Of a DNA stretch of 58,511 bases, positions 1 to 8,538 are shown in pieces. The position numbers were made by a program, and so were the translations under genes. Below the pieces are notes generated by a model. The model ran no database searches. It worked only from the letters and a program-made list of their open reading frames with translations, and was not told the origin of the DNA. This stretch comes from Streptomyces sp. Ru73 (GTDB taxonomy: Bacteria; Actinomycetota; Actinomycetes; Streptomycetales; Streptomycetaceae). The stretch covers positions 1 to 58,511 of the forward strand of contig NZ_PQSQ01000047.1 of assembly GCF_002920575.1 (NCBI RefSeq), in the 5' to 3' direction. The first letter of the stretch is position 1, and every line of letters begins with the position of its first letter.

Positions 1-2518
1 ACGATGGTGACCTTGAGCCACTTCGCCGCCCGGGCGGTGCCTTGACCGGCTGGCGCCGCCCGTCGGTGCGCAGCTGGCTGACCGCGCTGCCGCGGTCGGT
101 GGTGACGCGTACGGCCGTGGGAGCGGCGCGCAGCCCGTCTCCGGGCAGTGGGGTGAGCGAGAGCGTCGCGGGGACGTCCACGGGCCGGCTGAACGCCACC
201 TTGACCCACTGGCCGACCGGGTTGCCCGCGCTGCCCTCAGCCCAGGCGGTGTCGGGGTCGCCGTCGAAGGCGTTCACCGGGTCGTACTGGGGCAGGTGGA
301 AGAGCCAGCTGCCGCTGGAGGACGCGGTGACCGAACGGGCCCCGCGCAGCACGGCGGTCGTCTGGTGCTCGATGCCCTGGACGGGCAGGATCTGGCGCGG
401 CGGGCGACCGGGGTCCTGCACGCTGTCCGGGCCGTTCCGCTCGCGCGCCGTGTACGTGTAGGACGTGTTGGTGTTGACCAGCCCGAAGCGGGTGTCGGCG
501 CGGCGCAGGCCGTCACCGTTGAGCTGGAGCGCGGGGGTGTCGACACCCGGGTGCGCGTCGCCGGTCAGCACCGTCGGCCGGTCGCGCAGCGTGGGGTCGG
601 CGGCGAACTGCAGCAGTGATTCGGGGCCGCCGCTGAGCCGAGCCGTGTCGGCGGCGGCCCGGGCGGTGACCCTTCCCGGGCGGGCGGTGCCCACCGGCTC
701 GTAGATCTCCACCGCGCGCTGCCTCGGGTACAGGCCCTGCACCTGGACCGGGGTGTCGGCGGCGATCCGGCCCGCGGTGGTCAGCGGCCCGAAGGCCGCC
801 ACCTTGCGGTAACCGGACGCCACGAGGGTGCGCCGGACGGTCTGCGGGGGGACGTACCCGATCTGGTCGGGGTCCAGGTCGTTGCGTACCACGACGTTGT
901 ACAGCCCGGCCCGGCTCAGGAAGCCGCGCAGCCCGGGCACTTCGGAGCCGGTCATCAGCGCCTGCTCCACGGCGTCCATCGCGCGCCGCGAGCCCTTCGT
1001 CCCGAAGGGGACGAAGTCGCGCTGCGCCCAGGGGGACTCGGCGAGCACGTCCAGGGGCTGGTCGATGGGCGAGCCCCAGGTGTACAGGCCGTGCGCGGTG
1101 GCCGGGACGACCAGCGCCCGGTTGTCGGGACTGTGGTCCGACAGCCAGTCGGCGGTGCGCTGCCAGTAGGCGGGCAGTTGCCGGAAGGCGCCGGGCTGCA
1201 GGACCGTGCCGTTCAGGTAGGGCAGCGCGAGGGCCGGTAACAGCAGGAACGCGACGACCAGCGGGACGTACCGGCCGCCGGGCACCTCACGGCCGGCGCG
1301 CGGCCGGGAGGGCAGGCCCGTGACGTGGGCCAGCCCGTAGGCCAGTGCCAGGGCGAGGCCGGGCGCGAACTTGTAGACGTTGCGGAACGGCTGGAGCGGG
1401 CCGTCCAGCCACGTCCGCACCACCTCGTGCGCCGGGCCGCCGAGGGCGCCCCCGTACCCGGCCAGCGCGACCGCCGCGACGATCAGCACCGTCAGCAGCA
1501 GCCAGCGCCGCTCGGGCAGGTCCCTGCGGGCCAGCCCGGCCAGGCCCAGCGCGGCGGCGAGCGCGGTGCCGACGACCGTGAACACGCCCGCCACCAGAGT
1601 CCAGCCGGCCGGCAGCCAGGGCTTGCCGAAGTTCAGGTACGCGACCCAGTTGCCGGCGCCGCGCAGCAGTTCGGTGGCCGACATGGTGCCCGTCGTGGCG
1701 TCGGCCTGCTCCACGTACGGCATGAAGTTCTCGCCGTGCACGCCCAGGAGGAGCAGCGGGAGCGACCACCACAGGGTGACCAGCACGACGCCCGGCAGCC
1801 ACCAAGCGAGCAGCTTCCACCGCCGCCGGCCCGTACGGGTGAGCACGTACAGCAGCGCGGGCACCAGCGCGGCGATCGTGCAGGCCGCGTTGACGCCGCC
1901 CATGAAGGGCACCAGCAGCGCCGAACGGGCCGCTGCCAGACGCGCGCTGCGCCGCGGGTCGGCCAGCGGCAGCAGCACCCACGGGAGGACGGCACCGGGC
2001 AGTGCTGCGGCGGAGGTGGAGCCGATGACGATGGTGAAGGCGGGCCACAGCGCGTACGTGGCGGCACCCAGCAACCGGGAGGCCGGGCTGCCCGTGCCCA
2101 GCCGCTCGGCCAGCCGCAGCGCGCCCCAGAAGGCCGCGGTCACCACGAAGGAGAGCCACAGCCGTTCGGCGATCCAGACGGGCAGGTGCACCAGGTCGGC
2201 CAGCGCGTAGTACGGAAGCATCGGGAACGCGTAACCGATGTACTGGTCGGCGAGCCCCCCGAAGCCGGCCCGGTCGTGCCACAGGGACCCGAGGTCGGCG
2301 AGGAACTTCCACGGGGCCAGCGCCACGCCGAGCTTGGTCTCGAAGGTCATCCGGCCCGGCGACGGCGCAAGGAAGGCGACGAAGGCCGCGGCCCAGAAGG
2401 CCAGCAGCCAGCTGCGCCCCCGTGGCCGCCCCGGTGGCGGGCCCCCGGGGGCGGACGTCGGGGTGTCCCCGGGGACGGGCGAGCCCGGAGAGCGCGAGGT
2501 GGCGAGCGTCTGGGTCAT
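1..2518 (-). CDS. AftD-like GT-C arabinofuranosyltransferase-family membrane protein (3' part missing)
   Basis: Reading leftwards from an ATG at 2518, the frame stays open to the window edge, so at least 839 residues are present and the C-terminus is missing. After a Pro/Gly-rich cytosolic N-terminus come many hydrophobic segments. An early luminal region contains LADQYIGYAFPMLPYYALA, which resembles the GT-C domain of the alpha-(1->3)-arabinofuranosyltransferase family (formerly DUF3367). Near the left edge the protein has a discoidin/F5-8C-like stretch (SGSWLFHLPQYDPVNAFDGD), also typical of the family. The family transfers sugars from a polyprenyl-phosphate donor outside the membrane. Streptomyces lacks mycobacterial arabinogalactan, so the real substrate is unknown. 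The ATG overlaps the stop of the upstream methyltransferase (ATGA), so the two are probably translationally coupled. Family assignment is confident; substrate is inference. Confidence 0.82.
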   Translation of the reverse strand, partial: MTQTLATSRSPGSPVPGDTPTSAPGGPPPGRPRGRSWLLAFWAAAFVAFLAPSPGRMTFETKLGVALAPWKFLADLGSLWHDRAGFGGLADQYIGYAFPMLPYYALADLVHLPVWIAERLWLSFVVTAAFWGALRLAERLGTGSPASRLLGAATYALWPAFTIVIGSTSAAALPGAVLPWVLLPLADPRRSARLAAARSALLVPFMGGVNAACTIAALVPALLYVLTRTGRRRWKLLAWWLPGVVLVTLWWSLPLLLLGVHGENFMPYVEQADATTGTMSATELLRGAGNWVAYLNFGKPWLPAGWTLVAGVFTVVGTALAAALGLAGLARRDLPERRWLLLTVLIVAAVALAGYGGALGGPAHEVVRTWLDGPLQPFRNVYKFAPGLALALAYGLAHVTGLPSRPRAGREVPGGRYVPLVVAFLLLPALALPYLNGTVLQPGAFRQLPAYWQRTADWLSDHSPDNRALVVPATAHGLYTWGSPIDQPLDVLAESPWAQRDFVPFGTKGSRRAMDAVEQALMTGSEVPGLRGFLSRAGLYNVVVRNDLDPDQIGYVPPQTVRRTLVASGYRKVAAFGPLTTAGRIAADTPVQVQGLYPRQRAVEIYEPVGTARPGRVTARAAADTARLSGGPESLLQFAADPTLRDRPTVLTGDAHPGVDTPALQLNGDGLRRADTRFGLVNTNTSYTYTARERNGPDSVQDPGRPPRQILPVQGIEHQTTAVLRGARSVTASSSGSWLFHLPQYDPVNAFDGDPDTAWAEGSAGNPVGQWVKVAFSRPVDVPATLSLTPLPGDGLRAAPTAVRVTTDRGSAVSQLRTDGRRQPVKAPPGRRSGSRSPS

Positions 2519-3252
2519 GGCAACCGCCGGAGTATGAGAAGGAGGTTCCAGGTGGCGACCTCGCGCACGCCGGGCAGGCGGGCGACGGCACCGGCCAGGA
2601 ACGGCGCGTAGCGGGAGCGGGCGGCGAGCACCTCCACGTCCCGGCGCGCCCGTACCTGGCGCAGCGTGGGCCCCACGTGGAGCGCGAAGAGGTTCTCGCC
2701 GAGGGTGTGCTTGGGGCTGCGTCCGGTGCGCCGCCGGTAGCGGTCGCGGGCCCGGCGCGCCCCCAGGTAGTGCCAGGGCGCCGTCTCATGGCCGCCCCAG
2801 GGGGACAGCCAGTTGGTGAAGGCGACGTAGATCAGTCCGCCGGGGCGGGTGACCCGCACCATCTCGCTGAGGAAGGTGTGCGGGTCGGCGACGTGCTCCA
2901 GGACGTTGGAGGAGAAGCAGACGTCGGCCGCGCCGTCCGCGAGCGGCAGCAGGTAGCCGTCGGCGACCACCGCGCCCTCGGGCGGCGCGCCGCGCGCGTA
3001 CAGTTCGGCCGGATCGGGTTCGAGGAGCACCGCGAGCGCGCCGCGGCGGCGGAACTCCTCGGTGAAATGGCCGGCCCCGCCGCCGACGTCGGCCACCACC
3101 GCGCCCGCCAGCGGGGCGTAACGTTCCAGCTGGTCGGCCGCGTCCCGGGCGAGCAGGCCGTAACAGCCTTCGGGGTCGGTCTGCTCGTGCAGGAACGCAC
3201 GGAAGAGGGCGAGGGACCTGCGCACCGAAGGATCGCGCACCGCGTGCCTCAC
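2515..3252 (-). CDS. class I SAM-dependent methyltransferase
   Basis: This is a 245-residue class I methyltransferase. Motif I is VVADVGGGAGHFTEEF, an acidic residue ends strand 2 (VLLEPDP), and the DVCFSSNVLEHVADPHTF stretch matches the methyltransferase_11 fold. I chose the GTG at 3252 because it overlaps the glycosyltransferase stop as GTGA; a second in-frame GTG lies at 3240. Its own stop overlaps the AftD-like start. Its place between a GT4 glycosyltransferase and a GT-C enzyme suggests methylation of a sugar or lipid-linked glycan intermediate. No signal peptide or membrane segment is visible, so it should act in the cytosol. The acceptor cannot be read from sequence. Confidence 0.85.
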   Translation of the reverse strand: MRHAVRDPSVRRSLALFRAFLHEQTDPEGCYGLLARDAADQLERYAPLAGAVVADVGGGAGHFTEEFRRRGALAVLLEPDPAELYARGAPPEGAVVADGYLLPLADGAADVCFSSNVLEHVADPHTFLSEMVRVTRPGGLIYVAFTNWLSPWGGHETAPWHYLGARRARDRYRRRTGRSPKHTLGENLFALHVGPTLRQVRARRDVEVLAARSRYAPFLAGAVARLPGVREVATWNLLLILRRLP

Positions 3253-4433
3253 CTCCCCGGTGCCGTGCGCACGGCCTCCGCGGCCACCGCACGGAAGCCG
3301 CGGACCGTGCCGCTCCAGCGGAAGCGCGCGGCGCGCAGCTCGGCCGCGCGGCCCATCGTGTGCCGCCGCTGCCCACTGAGGGCGAGCGCGCACCAGTGGG
3401 CGGCGAAGGCGCTCTCCCCTCGTGCGAGCAGCCCCGTCACCCCGTCGTGCACCGAGTCGCGCAGCCCCGGGATGTCGAAGCCGACGGCCGGGGTGCGCCG
3501 GGCGGCGGCCTCCATGACCACCAGGCCCCACCCTTCGATGAGCGAGGGGTGCAGCAGCAGCCAGGACCGGCACAGCAGCTCGTGCTTCTCCCGCTCGCTC
3601 ACATGGCCCGTGAAGCGGACGCCGGGCCCCGCCAGGTCCTCCAGGCGGCGCCGCTCGGGCCCGTCCCCGACGATGACCAGCCGGCCGCCGGTGACGGGCC
3701 GTACGCGCTCCCACAGCCGCAGGAGCAGGCCGATCCGCTTGTACTCGACGAGTCTGCCCATGGCCAGGAACAGCGGTTCGGGAGATTTCGGCAGCAGCGG
3801 GCCCGGTTCCTCGACGCCGTTGTGGACCAGCCGGATGCGGTCCCCGGGTACGCCCAGGTCACGGAGCGCCCCCGCGGTGGAGTCGGAGACGGCAACCATC
3901 AGGTTGCCGCGGTGGGTGCCGGCCAGTGCCCACCGCTCCAGGCTGCGGCCCAGGCGCGCAGCGGGGGCCGGGAAGCGCAGCCCCCACAGGTCGGTGTGGA
4001 CGTGGTTGACCAGGCAGAGGGTCGGGCCGCGGTGCCAGAGGGGCGCCAGGTAGGGCATCCCGTTGCACACCTCCACCAGCAGGTCGCAGTCGCCGACCTG
4101 ACGGGCGAACTGCCCGCGTGCCCGCAGGAAGTGACTCGCGTCGCCGCCCGCCGAGACGACCCGGTACTCGCGGTGTGCGGCGGGCCCGCCGCACAGCAGC
4201 GTGACCTGGTGGCCCAGCGCGGTGAGCCCTTCGGCGAGCCGGTCGACGAGCAGCTCGGAGCCGCCCGCCGCGGGGTTCCCGAGGTCGCGGCGGGCGAGGA
4301 AGACGATGCGGCGGGGAGAGGGCTGTGCGGCCGTACGGGACGGTCTGCGGGCGTGCGGGCGCAGTGGCTCGGGCCGGGTGCGTACGGGCTCCGGGGCGGG
4401 GGCGTGCGGCAGCGGTGGCAGGTGCTGGGGCAT
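3249..4433 (-). CDS. GT4-family glycosyltransferase
   Basis: The protein is 394 residues. After a Pro-rich N-terminus it has a GT-B fold with an N-terminal glycine-rich start (RIVFLARRDLGNPAAGGSE) and the GT4 donor-binding signature SLIEGWGLVVMEAAARR, with both conserved glutamates of the E-x7-E motif. AMGRLVEYKRIGLLL and LVIVGDGPERRRL are also typical of the family. The ATG at 4433 has a GGAG about 8 nt upstream. It is presumably a cytosolic, nucleotide-sugar-dependent retaining enzyme. It is coupled by a GTGA overlap to the methyltransferase, and 107 nt separate it from the DUF3068 gene upstream on the same strand. Sugar and acceptor are unknown. Confidence 0.88.
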   Translation of the reverse strand: MPQHLPPLPHAPAPEPVRTRPEPLRPHARRPSRTAAQPSPRRIVFLARRDLGNPAAGGSELLVDRLAEGLTALGHQVTLLCGGPAAHREYRVVSAGGDASHFLRARGQFARQVGDCDLLVEVCNGMPYLAPLWHRGPTLCLVNHVHTDLWGLRFPAPAARLGRSLERWALAGTHRGNLMVAVSDSTAGALRDLGVPGDRIRLVHNGVEEPGPLLPKSPEPLFLAMGRLVEYKRIGLLLRLWERVRPVTGGRLVIVGDGPERRRLEDLAGPGVRFTGHVSEREKHELLCRSWLLLHPSLIEGWGLVVMEAAARRTPAVGFDIPGLRDSVHDGVTGLLARGESAFAAHWCALALSGQRRHTMGRAAELRAARFRWSGTVRGFRAVAAEAVRTAPGR

Positions 4434-4540
4434 CTGCGCTCCAACTCGTCTCAGGGTGCGGTACCTAGGGTGGGGGACGTACTGCGTACTGAGCCGTGCG
4501 GAACGAGCCGACCGGAAACCGCCGGTGGCCCGTGGGGTCG

Positions 4541-5575
4541 TCAGTGTTCGCCGCGCGCCTCTCCTTGGCCACTCACCGGAGTGACAAATTCCGGCCCCGC
4601 GGCGTCCGGTTGTTCGTCCCCGCGCACAGCATCGGGGCGCGGCCGCCGCCCGATCGCCACCAGGACCGCGCCCGCCACGGCCAGGAGGCCGCCCGCGCCG
4701 GCCGTCCACGGGGGCGCCGTCTCACCGGCCAGCCGCAGCCTCCCGGCGTCGGCACGCGCCAGCGCCACCTGGGCGCGGCGCGTCGCGGGCGTGAAGCGCA
4801 GCCGCCGGCCGTCCAGCAGCGTGACCACGTCCCGCTGCCCGCCGGGCGGCCGCAGCGTCCTGCGCGGCGAGATCACCGCGTCGATGATCCGGCCGGTGCG
4901 CCGGTCCACGACGAGCTCGATGCCGGCGTTGGCGTACCACTCCTCGGCCTGGATCTGCGGCTGCTTCGGCCGGCCCACGAGCTTGCCCGGCACCTGCCGG
5001 GTGCCCGTCCTGGCCGGCGGGACCGACCCGGCGAACACGTAGCCCTGATATCCCGCGACCCAGCGCGTACCCATGAAGCGCAGCGGCACCGCTGCCTGCA
5101 GTGTGTCGTCCCACCAGCGGTAGACCCGCCGCTGCACATCGAAGGGGAACTTCAGGTACGCCTCGCCCTCGTACTGCGTGGGGGACTCCCCGCAGCAGTG
5201 CACCGGCGCGTTGGTCCGCCGGTCGGTGACCCAGCGCCCGGTGGTCCAGAGCAGCGCCTTACGGGGGTCCCGCAGCCGCAGCGTCCGGGGGCTGTCGACG
5301 GTGGTGGACACGTCCCACACGGCCTGCCCGCTGCGCTCGCTCGCCGCCACGTTGCCGAGCACGTGCCGGGTGATGGTGATCCGGCCCTTTCTGGTCTCCA
5401 GGTCCTGCGTCTCGAAGTAGCGGCCGGGGCCGGTCAGGACGGTGGTGACGTCGACGTCCACGGGGGTGCGCGCGGCCCTCGGCGTCACGTACCAGGCCAG
5501 CATCGCCGCCAGTACCAGCAGGAACACGCCGCTGCCGAGCAGGAACAGGGACAGGGGCGAAGCAGTCTTCCGCAT
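4541..5575 (-). CDS. DUF3068 (PorA-like) membrane-anchored protein
   Basis: This 344-residue protein has an N-terminal membrane segment (about 8-28), a long extracytoplasmic domain, and a second hydrophobic helix near 290-310 followed by a charged tail, giving a two-helix topology. The extracellular part resembles DUF3068, including YFETQDLETRKGRITITRHV and KFPFDVQRRVYRWWDD. The start at 5575 is preceded by AGGAG. DUF3068 proteins of actinomycetes often lie beside envelope glycosyltransferases, as here, where it is the first gene of the four-gene operon running to the window edge. No catalytic residues are recognisable. The role is unknown, perhaps in envelope assembly or sensing. Confidence 0.78.
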   Translation of the reverse strand: MRKTASPLSLFLLGSGVFLLVLAAMLAWYVTPRAARTPVDVDVTTVLTGPGRYFETQDLETRKGRITITRHVLGNVAASERSGQAVWDVSTTVDSPRTLRLRDPRKALLWTTGRWVTDRRTNAPVHCCGESPTQYEGEAYLKFPFDVQRRVYRWWDDTLQAAVPLRFMGTRWVAGYQGYVFAGSVPPARTGTRQVPGKLVGRPKQPQIQAEEWYANAGIELVVDRRTGRIIDAVISPRRTLRPPGGQRDVVTLLDGRRLRFTPATRRAQVALARADAGRLRLAGETAPPWTAGAGGLLAVAGAVLVAIGRRPRPDAVRGDEQPDAAGPEFVTPVSGQGEARGEH

Positions 5576-5923
5576 ACGGGCACTCCTGTGGTCGGGCAGG
5601 GCGGGGCAGTGCACGTGGAGCGACGCCGGCGGCCCGGAACCCGGGGCCGGCGGGAGGCAGCGCTGTACGGAGACGGGGCACGGGCCCGGGCGGGACACGG
5701 TAGCGGCGGTCCCGAGGGGACGCGCGGCGGTGTACGGAGGCGGGCCGAACGCCAGCCGGAAGTGGGCCTAAAGCCTCCCGGGGGCGGTTCCCGGCCATCG
5801 GCCCGGGAACCGTAGGGGAGTGCTTGACAGGCCGTCAACTCCCTTTCACAGTAGGCACACCGCGACTGCCGTCCGACCGGTGCGGGCGCCGCGCCCGCCC
5901 CACGACGAAGGGTCCGCCGCGCC
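5576..5923. other. 348-nt divergent intergenic region
   Basis: No gene was found between the DUF3068 gene and the DUF2613 gene. The region contains the short palindrome-bearing promoter at 5824-5853 and otherwise only GC-rich leader sequence. Confidence 0.6.
5824..5853 (+). promoter_or_regulatory. candidate promoter with TTGAC-N5-GTCAA operator
   Basis: TTGACA at 5824-5829 and CACAGT at 5848-5853 are 18 nt apart, a plausible vegetative promoter for the DUF2613/PucR genes. A perfect inverted repeat, TTGAC-AGGCC-GTCAA (5824-5838), overlaps the -35 box and could be a repressor site. Confidence 0.4.
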
Positions 5924-6070
5924 ATGCCGAGACTGCTCGCCGCAGCCCTGACCTGCCTCGCCGCCGCCGCGCTGGCCGTCGGCGCCGGCCTGGGCGCCGT
6001 CGCCGCGCTGAACGCCACCCCGGAGCAGCCGAACGTCCCGCTGGTCACCTTCGACCGGACCGGTGAGTAG
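5924..6070 (+). CDS. small DUF2613-like secreted or membrane protein
   Basis: This 48-residue ORF starts MPRLLAAALTCLAAAALAVG, a single hydrophobic helix, and ends with a short polar tail (VPLVTFDRTGE). Size, helix and tail match the actinobacterial DUF2613 family of small exported proteins of unknown function. A weak GAAGG lies about 13 nt upstream of the ATG. Its stop codon overlaps or nearly abuts the start of the PucR-type regulator, so the two are likely co-transcribed. It is too short for strong homology by eye, so the family name is tentative. Confidence 0.6.
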   Translation: MPRLLAAALTCLAAAALAVGAGLGAVAALNATPEQPNVPLVTFDRTGE

Positions 6071-7295
6071 GCGGCCCGTGACCACCGTGGGGCCGGCCTG
6101 GCGGGAGGTGCCGCGCCTCCGTGTCCACCGCTTCACCACCCTGGCCATGGACCGGGTCCCCGCGCTCGCCGAAGAGATCCTGCACGAGATCCGCAGGGAG
6201 TTCCCGCAGCTGCCGGTCGTCCTGGACGAACGGGGCGAGCCCAAGGCGCTGGTGGGCATCCGCCGGGCGCTGGAGCACTTCGTCACGCACGTGGCGACCG
6301 GCGGCGAGTGCCCGCACGGCCCGCCACAGGACTTCCAGGACTTCGGCCGGGACGAGGGACTGCACGGCCGCAGTCTGGACGCCCTGCAGGCCGTCTACCG
6401 GCTCGGCGTACGGCTGGCCTGGCGGCGGCTCGCGGAGATCGGCCAGCAGGCGGAGATACCCGCCCCCGCGATGTACGAACTGGCCGAATCCGGCTTCGCG
6501 TACCTGGACGGACTGGTCGCGCAGTCCGTACGCGGCCACGCCGAGGCCGCGGCGCGGCAGGCCGGCGAGCGGCTGCGGCTCCAGCGGCGGCTGCTGGCGG
6601 AGATCCTGCGCGGCGGCCCGGCGGTCGCCGAGCACGCCGCACGGATCGGCTGGCCACTGCCCGAACGCGTCGCGGTCGCCGTCCTGGCGCGCCCCGCACG
6701 GGAGGCCGTGGCGCCTGCCGTCGGGCCCGGCGTCCTGCTGGACATGGAACGCGAGCGGCCGTGCGCGGTCCTGCCGGACCCGGAAGCGCCGGGCCGCCGG
6801 GATCTGCTGGCGCGGGCAGCGGCCGGCTGGTCGGGCGCGGTCGGGCCGCCCGTACCACTGGAGGCGGCCGCCGCCTCCCTGCACTGGGCGGAGGCCGCGC
6901 TCGCCCTCGTGGAACGCGGACTGCTGCCTCCGGGGGAGCTGCTGCACTGCACCGAGCACACCGAAGCGCTCGTCCTGCTGCCCCCCGAAGAGCTGATCGC
7001 CGACCTCACGCGGCGCAGCCTCGCGCCCCTGGAGAGCTGCGGCCCGGGCCACGCACGGAGGCTCGCGGACACCCTGCTCGCCTGGCTGGAGACGCGCGGC
7101 GGCGCCCCCGAGGTGGCCGCCCGGCTCGGCGTCCACCCGCAGACCGTCCGCTACCGGCTGCGGCAGCTGCGCGACCTGTGGGGCGAGGACCTGGACGACC
7201 CGGACCGCCGCTTCGCGCTGGAACTGGTGCTGCGGGCACGGCGCTTACGGGAGCGGGCGGCGGAGGCGTCGGCCGGCGGGCGCCGGGCCGGCTGA
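6063..7295 (+). CDS. PucR/CdaR-type helix-turn-helix regulator
   Basis: The protein is about 410 residues. The N-terminal part (about 30-165) resembles the RsbRD N-terminal sensor domain, including LAEEILHEIRREFPQLP. The C-terminus has the PucR-type HTH_30 motif: AARLGVHPQTVRYRLRQLRD followed by a conserved DP-x-x-RFALELVLRARR. Such proteins are cytosolic DNA-binding regulators with an unusual C-terminal HTH. The GTG at 6063 overlaps the DUF2613 stop; a GTG at 6078 with AGTAGG just upstream is an equally plausible start and would remove five residues. Its neighbours do not reveal the regulon. Confidence 0.8.
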   Translation: MSRRPVTTVGPAWREVPRLRVHRFTTLAMDRVPALAEEILHEIRREFPQLPVVLDERGEPKALVGIRRALEHFVTHVATGGECPHGPPQDFQDFGRDEGLHGRSLDALQAVYRLGVRLAWRRLAEIGQQAEIPAPAMYELAESGFAYLDGLVAQSVRGHAEAAARQAGERLRLQRRLLAEILRGGPAVAEHAARIGWPLPERVAVAVLARPAREAVAPAVGPGVLLDMERERPCAVLPDPEAPGRRDLLARAAAGWSGAVGPPVPLEAAAASLHWAEAALALVERGLLPPGELLHCTEHTEALVLLPPEELIADLTRRSLAPLESCGPGHARRLADTLLAWLETRGGAPEVAARLGVHPQTVRYRLRQLRDLWGEDLDDPDRRFALELVLRARRLRERAAEASAGGRRAG

Positions 7296-7304
7296 CGCCG
7301 TCGG

Positions 7305-7928
7305 TCAGCTGAAGTCGAGGTCGCCGGTGCGGGTCCGCTTGAGCTCGAAGAACTTGTCGTAACCGGCGAGCAGCCGGGCGCCGTCGAAGACCCGTACCGC
7401 CTCCTCGCCGCGCGGGATCGCGGACAGGACCGGGCCGAAGAAGGCCACGCCGTCGATGTGGATCGTGGGCGTGCCCACCTCGTAGCCGACCGGGTCCATG
7501 CCCTCGTGGTGGCTCTTCCGCAGCGCCTCGTCGTACGCGGTGCTGTGCGCCGCCTCGGCCAGCTCGGCCGGGAGGCCCGTCTCGGCCAGCGCCTCCGCGA
7601 TCACCGCGTCCAGCTCCTCGCCGCGGCCTTCGTGGTGAATGCGGGTGCCGAGCGCGGTGTACAGGTCGCGCAGCACCTCCTCGCCGCGCTCCTGGGCGGC
7701 GGCGATGCAGACGCGTACCGGGCCCCAGCCCCGCTGCAGCAGCTCTTTGTACTGCTCGGGCAGGTCTTCGCGGCCCTCGTTGAGGACGGCCAGGCTCATG
7801 ACCCGGAAGCGCAGGTCGAGGTCGCGGTGGCGCTCCACCTCCAGGATCCAGCGGGAGGAGATCCAGGCGAAGGGGCAGAGCGGATCGAAGTAGAAATCGA
7901 CGGCAGACCGGCTGTTTTCGGTACTCAT
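7305..7928 (-). CDS. DsbA-fold mycothiol-dependent nitroreductase (Rv2466c) family protein
   Basis: This 207-residue cytosolic thioredoxin-fold protein begins DFYFDPLCPFAWISSRW, as in the Rv2466c/mycoredoxin-2 family, which uses mycothiol. Here the active-site motif is C18-P-F-A21: the resolving cysteine is replaced by alanine, so it should work as a monothiol enzyme if active. The cis-Pro loop is GTPTIHIDG. It is convergent with the PucR regulator (10-nt gap) and 4 nt downstream of marR, in the same orientation, so probably co-transcribed with it. A role in handling electrophiles or oxidised thiols fits its MarR and oxidoreductase neighbours but is inference. Confidence 0.82.
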   Translation of the reverse strand: MSTENSRSAVDFYFDPLCPFAWISSRWILEVERHRDLDLRFRVMSLAVLNEGREDLPEQYKELLQRGWGPVRVCIAAAQERGEEVLRDLYTALGTRIHHEGRGEELDAVIAEALAETGLPAELAEAAHSTAYDEALRKSHHEGMDPVGYEVGTPTIHIDGVAFFGPVLSAIPRGEEAVRVFDGARLLAGYDKFFELKRTRTGDLDFS

Positions 7929-7932
7929 GGCC

Positions 7933-8442
7933 TCAGGCTAGAGGCGCGGTGCCTTCTCCGTCGGCAGTGCCGGCGCCGGCCGTGGTGTCCGCGCCGTCCG
8001 CGTCACCGGCCTCCTCCGTGTCCAGGCCCAGCATGCGGCGCAGCAGCTCCTTGAGCACCGCTCGCTCGGCGGTCGTCAGGCCGCTCAGGGGCTCGCGGGC
8101 GAAGCCCAGCGCGCCGCGCAGTTCGCGGGCCGTGGCCCGGCCCTCCTCGGTCGGAGCCGCGAGCTTCACGCGGCGGTCGGCCGGGTCCGGACGGCGCTCG
8201 ACGAGCCCCCGGGACTCCAGGCGGTCCACGATCCCCGTGACGTTCGACGGCTCGCATTTCAGGCACTGCGCGATGCGGCGCATGGGCAGCGGCTCCTGCG
8301 CGAGCAGGCTCAGCACCCGGGCCTGGGCACCCGTGAGGGCATACGCGGCGGCCGCCTGCTCGTACTCCTCGTGGTACCGGGCCACGACGGTGCCGATCAG
8401 GTCCACGACCTCGAGGGTCAACGGGTCGGTGCGAGGCGTCAT
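7933..8442 (-). CDS. MarR-family transcriptional regulator
   Basis: The winged helix-turn-helix protein is 169 residues. The recognition region MRRIAQCLKCEPSNVTGIVDRLESRGLVERRPDPADRR has its wing at the DPADRR turn, diagnostic of MarR proteins. A cysteine (LKCEPS) sits in the recognition helix region and could be redox sensitive. The C-terminal 25 residues are Ala/Gly/Asp-rich and disordered. The ATG at 8442 has no Shine-Dalgarno sequence but follows a TATCCT box (8450-8455) by 7 nt, so the message is probably leaderless; a GTG at 8448 is the alternative. It is divergent from an MDR oxidoreductase, with a palindrome between them, suggesting mutual control. Confidence 0.88.
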   Translation of the reverse strand: MTPRTDPLTLEVVDLIGTVVARYHEEYEQAAAAYALTGAQARVLSLLAQEPLPMRRIAQCLKCEPSNVTGIVDRLESRGLVERRPDPADRRVKLAAPTEEGRATARELRGALGFAREPLSGLTTAERAVLKELLRRMLGLDTEEAGDADGADTTAGAGTADGEGTAPLA

Positions 8443-8464
8443 ACCCACGAGGATACCCGGTTGC

Positions 8465-8497
8465 TTGACAACCTGAAATATTCAGGAGCATGGTTGT
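8465..8497. promoter_or_regulatory. candidate MarR operator and promoter
   Basis: A perfect inverted repeat CCTGAA-ATA-TTCAGG lies at 8472-8486. It is nested in a wider ACAACC...GGTTGT pair (8468-8473 and 8492-8497). TTGACA at 8465-8470 serves as the -35 box of the rightward oxidoreductase promoter. The dyad sits between the two divergent starts, where a MarR dimer would block both. Confidence 0.55.
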
Positions 8498-8538
8498 TTC
8501 AGCACATGAAGCATTTCCCGCATCAGGAGGCTCCGGGC

